DNA from: CAYRIF01 sp964424205
GTDB taxonomy: Bacteria > Bacteroidota > Bacteroidia > Cytophagales > Cyclobacteriaceae
DNA: 12,451 nt
Direction: 5' to 3'
NCBI GenBank assembly: GCA_964424205.1
Contig: CAYRIF010000092.1
Span: 1-12,451, forward strand
In this document: positions 1 through 5,415 of the stretch, one piece after another
Position numbering within the stretch: position 1 is the first letter of the stretch
Layout: each line of letters opens with the position of its first letter
The notes under the pieces: model-generated
Database searches by the model: none
What the model saw: only the letters and a program-made list of their open reading frames with translations
Told to the model about the DNA's origin: nothing
Translations under genes and position numbers: made by a program

Positions 1-3
1 GGG

Positions 4-32
4 TGCTTGCAATTATCTTGGCGCATCTGCTT
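4..32 (+). repeat. 29-bp direct repeat, copy 1 (part of a longer intergenic element?)
   Basis: This 29-bp stretch (begins TGCTTGCAATTATC, ends GCGCATCTGCTT) is repeated exactly, in the same orientation, at 3975-4003. After it the two copies diverge. Copy 1 continues into GC-richer sequence with an inverted repeat TCTGC...GCAGA and, at 95-108, a small hairpin CCGAT-AACA-ATCGG. The rest of 33-180 has no ORF with coding character. The left end may lie outside the window. I infer an interspersed intergenic repeat, family unknown. Confidence 0.7.
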
Positions 33-180
33 CGCCTGGCTGGCAGACAGGTTGCAAAATCCTCGAAATATACCCATATATCTTCGACTTTTTCCCGATA
101 ACAATCGGAATCGCATATACACCAAGCTAATCACATGAATAATGCGGGTTAATCCCTTCAAAAAATATAGCAGACAGCAG

Positions 181-188
181 CTATTTAC
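181..188 (+). repeat. 8-bp target-site duplication (left) of MITE-like element copy 1
   Basis: CTATTTAC here is repeated exactly at 371-378, immediately beyond the other end of the 182-bp element. An exact 8-bp direct repeat flush against both ends of an element with terminal inverted repeats is the expected footprint of transposase-mediated insertion. Confidence 0.75.
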
Positions 189-370
189 GGTTAAGTTCTA
201 GGTAATACCCCTTTGCGTTACTTTTTTAGCTTCCTAAGCCTCAAAAATGAGAGCATGCCCTAATGCTTTAATGATTGAATATAGCTATTATAGCATTTCT
301 ACATTGAAAATTTACCAAATAACAAAGGTTTGCATATTCTAATTTATGCTGTATAAATTAGAACTCAACG
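189..370. mobile_element. MITE-like non-autonomous element, copy 1 (182 bp)
   Basis: This non-coding element is closely matched at 1090-1272. A hand alignment gives about 7 substitutions over 173 aligned positions plus four indels (1, 8, 8 and 2 nt). Its ends form imperfect terminal inverted repeats: the left end reads GGTTAAGTTCTAGGTAATA and the right end, read on the other strand, CGTTGAGTTCTAATTTATA, with 14 of 19 positions matching. It is flanked by an exact 8-bp duplication, CTATTTAC. It has no ORF long enough for a transposase, so it would need one in trans. The 8-bp duplication length is compatible with several IS families (for example ISL3, IS1595, IS256, IS66), and I cannot assign one. 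It lies immediately downstream of the secreted-protein gene, whose stop codon falls inside the target duplication. Confidence 0.8.
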
Positions 371-378
371 CTATTTAC
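371..378 (+). repeat. 8-bp target-site duplication (right) of MITE-like element copy 1
   Basis: CTATTTAC is identical to 181-188. On the minus strand it reads GTAAATAG and contains the last Lys codon and the TAG stop of the gene at 371-991. The duplication therefore leaves that gene's end intact. Confidence 0.75.
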
Positions 379-991
379 TAACTGCGTAACCATCCACCGC
401 AATCCAGTCAACCCGTGAACAAGCCTCTGAGCCACCTCCGTTCATCAAGTCTGTCCAGCCTATCTCTTCCACTTTGCTCAAATCAGGATTTTCAACCCAG
501 TGCTTTTCAGTCATGGTTTCAATGTCCAACGACATCCATTTAATATCAGCAATATTAAACTCTCTAATCCGCCAATCCTTTGACAATCCATCTGACACAT
601 CACTAATCAGCCAAGTATCATCCGCTATCTTCAGAATGATATGCAATGCACGAAAACCGGACTGCTTTGACCTCCATCTAATTTTCCCTTGTCTAGACAG
701 GTCAACACATTTAGATTTATGCTTTAGGGTCACTGCCCAGTTACCTTCGCATAAACCAGACCAAACATAATATGGGTCATCATAGGGTGTATCATGATGG
801 CTTTTTTTAATCACGTCGGCTCCCTTTCCGTACAATGAAATCAAAACCTCTGAATTCGCAATATGATCTTGCGTAATAGGAATTTGAGGAGGAGTTTCTT
901 TAAAATCCTCCCGAAAAAATACTTCAGGTCGTTGCTCTTGAGCCATTACAAAAAGGGGCAATGCAATAACAATGGATAGTAAATATTTCAT
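371..991 (-). CDS. Small secreted protein of unknown function
   Basis: This 206-residue protein has a clear signal peptide (MKYLLSIVIALPLFVMAQ, cleavage probably after Ala17) and no lipobox, so it is predicted periplasmic or secreted. The mature part begins with an FFREDF segment. It continues with a KKSHHD cluster (about 63-67), DDPYYVWSGLCEGNW (about 71-85), alternating hydrophobic/polar strands rich in Trp (RWRSKQSGFR, DDTWLISD, SKDWRIREF) and a C-terminal ACSRVDWIAVDGY. Three cysteines remain (81, 95, 191). The pattern suggests an all-beta jelly-roll or lectin-like fold; from memory, similar proteins occur in planctomycetes and Bacteroidota in sugar-degradation settings, but no named family could be confirmed. 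The gene stands alone between two copies of a MITE-like element and follows the NlpC/P60 gene on the same strand. Its stop codon TAG lies within the target duplication of copy 1. Confidence 0.85.
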   Translation of the reverse strand: MKYLLSIVIALPLFVMAQEQRPEVFFREDFKETPPQIPITQDHIANSEVLISLYGKGADVIKKSHHDTPYDDPYYVWSGLCEGNWAVTLKHKSKCVDLSRQGKIRWRSKQSGFRALHIILKIADDTWLISDVSDGLSKDWRIREFNIADIKWMSLDIETMTEKHWVENPDLSKVEEIGWTDLMNGGGSEACSRVDWIAVDGYAVSK

Positions 992-1045
992 ATGTTTACT
1001 TTAAAGGTTCTCAATATTACTGGCTACTCCCTTGGTAAAAATAGC

Positions 1046-1053
1046 CAAACTTA
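1046..1053 (-). promoter_or_regulatory. Candidate -7 element for the secreted-protein gene
   Basis: On the minus strand this reads TAAGTTTG, an exact match to the Bacteroidota -7 consensus TAnnTTTG, about 55 nt upstream of the start codon at 991. No convincing -33 TTG was found at the usual spacing. It overlaps the edge of a small inverted repeat, TACAG-AAATG-CTGTA (1052-1066). Confidence 0.3.
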
Positions 1054-1081
1054 CAGAAATGCTGTAGTTTAACCTTAATTA

Positions 1082-1089
1082 CTAATTCT
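1082..1089 (+). repeat. 8-bp target-site duplication (left) of MITE-like element copy 2
   Basis: CTAATTCT matches CTAATTCC at 1273-1280 in seven of eight positions, flush with both ends of copy 2. The single mismatch is compatible with an older insertion. Confidence 0.6.
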
Positions 1090-1272
1090 GGTTAAGTTCT
1101 AGGTAATACCGCTTTTCGTTACTTTTTTAGCTTCCTAAGCCTCAAAATGAGAGAATGCTTTAATGATTGAATATCGCTATTATAGCATTCAATCATTTCT
1201 ACATTGAAAATTTACCAAATAACAAAAGATTGCATATGTTCTTATTTATGCTGTATAAATTAGAACGCAACG
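1090..1272. mobile_element. MITE-like non-autonomous element, copy 2 (183 bp)
   Basis: This is the second copy of the element at 189-370, in the same orientation, about 96% identical over aligned positions with four small indels. Terminal inverted repeats are GGTTAAGTTCTAGGTAATA on the left and CGTTGCGTTCTAATTTATA on the right when read on the other strand (13 of 19 matching). It is flanked by a near-perfect 8-bp duplication, CTAATTC(T/C). It contains no gene. It fills most of the gap between the NlpC/P60 gene, whose stop codon lies 10 bp from its right end, and the secreted-protein gene, whose start is about 100 bp from its left end. It may supply termination or processing signals between the two genes (inference). 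Confidence 0.8.
1162..1197. other. Perfect 11-bp inverted repeat (hairpin) inside MITE copy 2
   Basis: AATGATTGAAT (1162-1172) and ATTCAATCATT (1187-1197) are perfect reverse complements around a 14-nt loop. The overlapping arms GAATGCT (1153-1159) and AGCATTC (1184-1190) could form an alternative stem. Copy 1 lacks the 8 nt that complete the right arm, so the long stem is specific to copy 2. No U-run follows on either strand, so it is not a classical intrinsic terminator. Confidence 0.6.
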
Positions 1273-1280
1273 CTAATTCC
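1273..1280 (+). repeat. 8-bp target-site duplication (right) of MITE-like element copy 2
   Basis: CTAATTCC partners CTAATTCT at 1082-1089. It ends one base before the stop codon of the NlpC/P60 gene (1282-1284), so the insertion occurred just past the 3' end of that gene. Confidence 0.6.
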
Positions 1281-1281
1281 C

Positions 1282-1767
1282 TCATAACTCAATCGGACGC
1301 CTTGCCTTTACAAAAACACCTCGATAATATTTTGAAAGCAAATTATTTTCAATAACACCTCGTGAAGATGAGGCGTGAATGAAGCGAATGTCATCTTTTC
1401 CTCGTACCCTGGTCACCATTCCCGCATGTGTCACTTTTCTTCTACCCTTTTTCCTGGCAAAAAATACCAAATCACCAGGCTGTAAATTATTAATACTTAC
1501 TTTTTTACCAAAGTCACTTTGTGCTTTTGCAGTTCTTGGTAGCGCTACATCAATTGTTTGATATGAATTCATCAGCAAAGCAGAACAATCCATTCCTTTT
1601 CTTGTCGTTCCGCCATATCGATAGGGAGTACCTATAAACGTCTGGGCAGTAGCTACTACCTTACTGATTTTTTGCCGTCGGACATTTATTTTTTTAGTGC
1701 TCGCGCAACTTGATATAAAAAGAACTGCTAATACATAAAGCGTAAGCCTAATCGATGTCTTTTTCAT
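1282..1767 (-). CDS. NlpC/P60-family lipoprotein, probable peptidoglycan endopeptidase
   Basis: This 161-residue lipoprotein has a basic N-terminus, a hydrophobic segment and lipobox ISSC with Cys21 as the lipidated residue. The rest is a compact NlpC/P60 domain from about residue 35 to the end. GTPYRYGG precedes the catalytic-Cys motif MDCSAL (Cys61). LQPGDLVFF (95-103) is the usual family turn, THAGMV supplies His114, and FIHASSSRGV supplies the third polar residue, His131. Family members of this size (Spr/MepS-like) cleave the gamma-D-glutamyl to meso-diaminopimelate bond or a nearby crosslink in peptidoglycan; the exact bond here is inferred. Membrane anchoring places it in the periplasm or inner face of the outer membrane. 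The MKKTS start was chosen because it gives a complete lipoprotein signal. It is divergent from the asparagine synthetase gene, 193 bp apart. Confidence 0.93.
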   Translation of the reverse strand: MKKTSIRLTLYVLAVLFISSCASTKKINVRRQKISKVVATAQTFIGTPYRYGGTTRKGMDCSALLMNSYQTIDVALPRTAKAQSDFGKKVSINNLQPGDLVFFARKKGRRKVTHAGMVTRVRGKDDIRFIHASSSRGVIENNLLSKYYRGVFVKARRPIEL

Positions 1768-1945
1768 AGATACAATAACTAAAAAATGATTTACATTACT
1801 TGTAACGACTCAAAACTAAAATTTATTTATGAATCTTCCATATCTTTTCATAAGTTTAAAATTACTGCCGAAAGAAAGATTTTGTAAAATCCTTTCTTAA
1901 AGAGGCACTTCAGTATCTTAATTATTATTTCAGACATAGTCTGTT

Positions 1946-1953
1946 TATTTTTG
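1946..1953 (+). promoter_or_regulatory. Candidate -7 promoter element of asnB (near-leaderless transcript)
   Basis: TATTTTTG is an exact match to the Bacteroidota -7 consensus TAnnTTTG. It ends only 7 nt before the asnB ATG, which is fixed by the catalytic Cys2. If used, the transcript would have almost no 5' leader. No TTG -33 element is visible at the usual spacing, so the match may be chance in AT-rich DNA. The rest of 1768-1945, between the two divergent genes, shows no other clear signal. Confidence 0.3.
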
Positions 1954-1960
1954 TGGTCAT

Positions 1961-3865
1961 ATGTGTGGAATAACAGGAATATTTGCTTTTAATGAAGTCG
2001 GCAGGTTCAACATGGTTAACCTAGCGAAAGCTACAGGTGTCATCAGCAGTCGAGGCCCTGATAATCAAGGACTTTTTAACGACTACTTTGTAGGACTAGG
2101 GCACCGACGGCTATCCATTATTGATACTTCATCTGACGGCACCCAACCGATGAGTGATGCCACGGGAAGGTACACAATAGTATTTAATGGGGAAATCTAC
2201 AATTTTCAGGAACTTCGGCAACAGCTTGAAAAACAAGGAGTTAGTTTTAATTCTAAGACAGACACGGAAGTTTTATTAAACCTTTTTATAAAAGAAAAGG
2301 AACAATGCCTAGAAAGGCTAAATGGCTTTTTCGTTTTTTCCGTGTACGACAAAAAAGAAAAAACAATGTTCATCGCCCGTGACAGAATGGGCATTAAGCC
2401 ACTCCTCTATTTTCTGGATGATGATAAATTTATTTTTGCTTCGGAGATGAAGGCCTTATTGGCTTACGGCATTCAAAAAGAAATAGACTTCACCTCACTA
2501 TCCCAGTACCTACAATTCAACTATATTCCTGCGCCGCATTCTATGCTCAAAGGCGTAAAGAAATTAATGCCCGGTCACTACATGAAAATCAAAGGGAGGG
2601 ATATTCAGATTGAACAGTATTACAAAATACCATACGACAAAGAACAGCCCAATCCTCAAAACATTTCTTATGATAAGCAAAAAGATAAATTAGTGGAGTT
2701 ATTAGATGAGTCGGTACAAAAGAGGCTAATATCTGATGTTCCGTTGGGTACATTTTTGAGTGGAGGAATTGATTCGTCGGTAATTACTGCCTTGGCATCA
2801 AAGCATGTTGACAAACTCAATACATTTTCTATCGGTTATCAAGATGAAAAATTCTTTGATGAAACAAAGTATGCCAATATAGTTGCCAAAAAATTCAATA
2901 CCAATCATACCGTCTTTTCCTTATCCAACCGTGACTTATACGAACACCTGTATGATGTGCTTGACTATTTCGATGAGCCATTTGCAGATTCATCTGCTAT
3001 TGCAGTATATATATTGAGTAAGGAAACAAGGAAAAATGTGACCGTAGCGCTCTCCGGTGATGGTGCCGACGAGATGTTCTCAGGGTATAACAAACATGCA
3101 GCAGCATTAAAAGCAATCAATGGAGGACGTTCGGCTTCGTTAGTAAAACAACTATTGCCTTTGTGGAAAATGCTCCCAAAATCTAGAAACAGTACTTTGG
3201 GCAATAAAGTACGGCAGTTGCAAAGATTTGCGGAAGGCATGCAGCTTACTGACCAAGAACGATATTGGAAGTGGGCTTCGTTAGCTTCTAACCATCAAGC
3301 GGAGGCAATTCTTAGTGCTACTTCTAGGAATTTAGTGGAAGAAGAAGCCTTTAAATCTAGAAAACAGCAAATCCTAAAACACATCAAAGGGACTTCAAAT
3401 ATCTCAGATTTACTATATACCGACATGCAATTGGTGCTCACCAACGACATGCTTACCAAGGTTGATATGATGTCTATGGCAAATAGTTTGGAGGTAAGGG
3501 TGCCGTTTTTGGATCATCATTTGGTGGCGTTTGCCTTCCAGCTTCCTGACAATTCAAAGATTAATAAGCAAATGAAAAAGCGAATTTTGCAAGATGCTTT
3601 TAGGGATGTTTTGCCAAAGGAACTATATAAACGTCCTAAGCATGGTTTTGAAGTACCATTATTAAAATGGTTTAGGGGAGATTTAAAATCATTGATAGAA
3701 AATGACCTCTTGGAAGAAAGGTTTATCGCAGCACAAGGGATTTTTAATTATAATGGTATCAAAAAACTAAAGCAACAGTTATTTTCTTCGAATCCTGAAG
3801 ATGTTCATGCCCGTATTTGGGGATTGATCGTTTTTCAATGGTGGTGGAAAAAATATTTTGTGTAA
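1961..3865 (+). CDS. asnB: Asparagine synthetase, glutamine-hydrolysing (AsnB family)
   Basis: This 634-residue cytoplasmic enzyme is expected to convert aspartate, glutamine and ATP to asparagine, glutamate, AMP and pyrophosphate. The N-terminal class II glutaminase domain (about 1-210) starts MCGITGIF, with Cys2 as nucleophile after Met removal. Glutamine-binding residues are visible at Arg50 (GHRRLSIID), Asn76-Gly-Glu78 (FNGEIYNF) and Asp101 (TDTEVL). The C-terminal synthetase domain carries the ATP-pyrophosphatase P-loop SGGIDSS (267-273) and SGDGADEMFSGY (from 365). The length exceeds E. coli AsnB (about 554) but resembles Bacillus AsnB/AsnO-type proteins and the long amidotransferases of surface-polysaccharide loci. 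Amidation of a sugar acid or other carboxylate therefore remains an alternative. The ATG is fixed by Cys2. It is a single-gene unit, divergent from the NlpC/P60 gene and convergent with the propeller lipoprotein gene. No clear intrinsic terminator follows it. Confidence 0.93.
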   Translation: MCGITGIFAFNEVGRFNMVNLAKATGVISSRGPDNQGLFNDYFVGLGHRRLSIIDTSSDGTQPMSDATGRYTIVFNGEIYNFQELRQQLEKQGVSFNSKTDTEVLLNLFIKEKEQCLERLNGFFVFSVYDKKEKTMFIARDRMGIKPLLYFLDDDKFIFASEMKALLAYGIQKEIDFTSLSQYLQFNYIPAPHSMLKGVKKLMPGHYMKIKGRDIQIEQYYKIPYDKEQPNPQNISYDKQKDKLVELLDESVQKRLISDVPLGTFLSGGIDSSVITALASKHVDKLNTFSIGYQDEKFFDETKYANIVAKKFNTNHTVFSLSNRDLYEHLYDVLDYFDEPFADSSAIAVYILSKETRKNVTVALSGDGADEMFSGYNKHAAALKAINGGRSASLVKQLLPLWKMLPKSRNSTLGNKVRQLQRFAEGMQLTDQERYWKWASLASNHQAEAILSATSRNLVEEEAFKSRKQQILKHIKGTSNISDLLYTDMQLVLTNDMLTKVDMMSMANSLEVRVPFLDHHLVAFAFQLPDNSKINKQMKKRILQDAFRDVLPKELYKRPKHGFEVPLLKWFRGDLKSLIENDLLEERFIAAQGIFNYNGIKKLKQQLFSSNPEDVHARIWGLIVFQWWWKKYFV

Positions 3866-3961
3866 ACGCTTTATCCCTAATTATTCACCATTTTAACAAA
3901 ATTCCTTTGTAACTCACTTACTATCAGTTAATTATCCTGTACTTCGCTGAAAATCAAATAA

Positions 3962-3973
3962 CCCAAATTTGGG
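3962..3973. repeat. Perfect 12-bp palindrome CCCAAATTTGGG
   Basis: This perfect, loop-free palindrome in the 226-bp gap between two convergent genes lies one base before the second copy of the 29-bp repeat. Its last three bases (GGG) also precede copy 1 at the window edge, so it may belong to the same repeat element. With no loop it is more likely a DNA-level site than an RNA hairpin. Confidence 0.45.
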
Positions 3974-3974
3974 A

Positions 3975-4003
3975 TGCTTGCAATTATCTTGGCGCATCTG
4001 CTT
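3975..4003 (+). repeat. 29-bp direct repeat, copy 2
   Basis: This is identical to bases 4-32 and in the same orientation. Afterwards it diverges into sequence containing AATGCGG and TTAAT, which also occur in that order downstream of copy 1 (141-153). Copy 2 may thus be an internally deleted version of a longer element of about 150 bp; this is inferred from short matches. The remaining intergenic sequence (3866-4091) shows no credible gene. Confidence 0.65.
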
Positions 4004-4091
4004 TCAATGCGGCATTTAATAATTAAAATGGTATATGTTAAGAAAAGCTATATGGACATTAGGCGTGGTATTCATTTTCTCAAAGGCTTTA

Positions 4092-5306
4092 TTAGTAGTT
4101 TACTTTGAACAGTTTTTCAACAATTCCTATGGTGGATAATGAAACGATATAGACATGATTATCATCGGTCCATATACCATCGGTACCTGCATATTGCCAA
4201 TTGTAACCGTCTTCTATTTCATTAAGCAATGCTATTTTAGTTTTGCTTACGGCCAAAGTCATTAACCCATTTGGTGATTTTGGTTGCACTATAATTTGTT
4301 TATCCCCATCGGCTTTTACCATGGATTGAGACTCTCGTACTATTTCGGGCAAGTCCAAATTTGAAGTAATAACTTCTCCAGTGTTGTCAAGCAAAATTCC
4401 AAAACCACCTCCCCCTTGATATACACCCAGCACCAAGTAACTATCTATATGGGGCAAATATGTCACCGAATAAGTATAGTATTTTACGTTGCTCATGAGG
4501 GTGACGTCTTCTTTTATGAGGATTCCGGTCTCAGGATTTATAAGGCTTATTTTTAAATCCACATATTCTTTATCATCTATGAATTGTTGCCAGACTAGTA
4601 ATGCGGTACTTTCAGAGCCTGCAAGCACTGCCCACCAATCCCTCGTGGCATTTCCTACTGCTATGTCTTTTCTCTTTTCAACTGTACCATCTGAACTAAA
4701 GATAGCAAGGTGTACATTGTCTCCGGATCCCAGATTATCAACACCTCCTCCGTCAATCCATCCTTCAGAGTAAATAGCCACGAATCTATTTCCTACCGCC
4801 GTAACGTGACCTGAATGCCCACCATCAAGGATATTGACAGGATAGGGTTTGATATTGTTAAAATTTTCATCATAAATACCATACCTCTGGGCTAGTACAT
4901 TTTCTGCAGCATAGCCATCTTCCATGGTAATCATAATGTGACCATCTTTTGTAATTGCTGAACTGGCTGGTTCTTGTGCTTCTGGATTAGAAATTATTTT
5001 TATAGGATCTATAAAGGGAGATTGCGGATTAATATAGGAGTAATAAATATCATGCTCCCAAGCATTGCTGTTGGTGGTATTTAATGGATCTCCGGAACTG
5101 GCCCATATAAGCGCATAGTTTCCATTTGACAGTGGCAAGAAATCAATACCATGTTGGTAGGCACGTTGATCCCCACCTGTAGTAGGGATCTCATCTATTG
5201 GCTTATTTGGTGGATTTTTTGGTTTGTAATCTATGTTGTTGTCTCGGCATCCAGTATTAAGATACAGTCCCATTAATAAAATTGCTACGGTTGTTATATG
5301 TTTCAT
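4092..5306 (-). CDS. Predicted beta-propeller surface lipoprotein (paralog 1)
   Basis: This 404-residue protein has a lipoprotein signal (lipobox LNTGC, Cys20) and a Pro/Asn-rich linker to about residue 48. The rest is a run of about seven units of 45-60 residues, each a string of beta strands of the type 'DG-hydrophobic-W-S ... QRY ... G': QHGIDFL with IWASSGDP (51-74), PEAQEPASSA with MEDG and AQRYGIY (109-145), GGHSGHV with IYSEGW (162-183), WWAVLAGS with LLVWQQ (224-241), YYTYSVTYLP with GGGGFGILLD (276-307), RESQSMV with SPNGLMTL (324-351), and YAGTDGIW with VYIVSLST (372-392). I infer a seven-bladed propeller. No catalytic signature of a known hydrolase or lyase was recognised. It is paralogous to the gene just upstream, separated by a terminator, and is the last gene of the SusC/SusD-led block. 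A role in binding or processing the imported ligand at the cell surface is inferred. Confidence 0.8.
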   Translation of the reverse strand: MKHITTVAILLMGLYLNTGCRDNNIDYKPKNPPNKPIDEIPTTGGDQRAYQHGIDFLPLSNGNYALIWASSGDPLNTTNSNAWEHDIYYSYINPQSPFIDPIKIISNPEAQEPASSAITKDGHIMITMEDGYAAENVLAQRYGIYDENFNNIKPYPVNILDGGHSGHVTAVGNRFVAIYSEGWIDGGGVDNLGSGDNVHLAIFSSDGTVEKRKDIAVGNATRDWWAVLAGSESTALLVWQQFIDDKEYVDLKISLINPETGILIKEDVTLMSNVKYYTYSVTYLPHIDSYLVLGVYQGGGGFGILLDNTGEVITSNLDLPEIVRESQSMVKADGDKQIIVQPKSPNGLMTLAVSKTKIALLNEIEDGYNWQYAGTDGIWTDDNHVYIVSLSTIGIVEKLFKVNY

Positions 5307-5356
5307 AAGTATGGTTATTAGATAATAGTGACTCCAGAATACTTGTACTAATTATG

Positions 5357-5401
5357 AAAAAAAAGAAGAGGATACCCAAGGTATGAACTTCTCTTCTTTT
5401 T
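5357..5401 (-). terminator. Intrinsic terminator between the two propeller lipoprotein genes
   Basis: On the minus strand, starting 15 nt after the stop codon of the upstream paralog, AAAAAGAAGAG (5401-5391) pairs with CTCTTCTTTTT (5370-5360) and runs into three further Ts, giving eight Ts in all. An inner stem ATACC-TTG-GGTAT (5384-5372) closes the loop region. The long stem plus U-run is a classical rho-independent terminator for the gene at 5416-6633. Expression of paralog 1 therefore needs readthrough or its own promoter. Confidence 0.85.
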
Positions 5402-5415
5402 CATTATTCTACTAC

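Noticed and set aside
180..378. 9-bp target duplication (GCTATTTAC) for MITE copy 1
   Set aside because: A ninth base does match (180 and 370), but it would take one base from the element end and break the agreement with copy 2, where only 8 bp fit. The 8-bp reading is consistent for both.
1167..1355. Plus-strand 62-codon ORF
   Set aside because: It starts inside MITE-like copy 2 and runs antisense into the NlpC/P60 gene. The translation has no signal or family features.
4035..4138. Plus-strand 34-codon ORF with a hydrophobic stretch (MLRKAIWTLGVVFIFSK)
   Set aside because: It is short, overlaps the 3' end of the propeller gene antisense, and has no promoter or ribosome-binding signal. It could be a gene remnant, but nothing supports it as a working gene.
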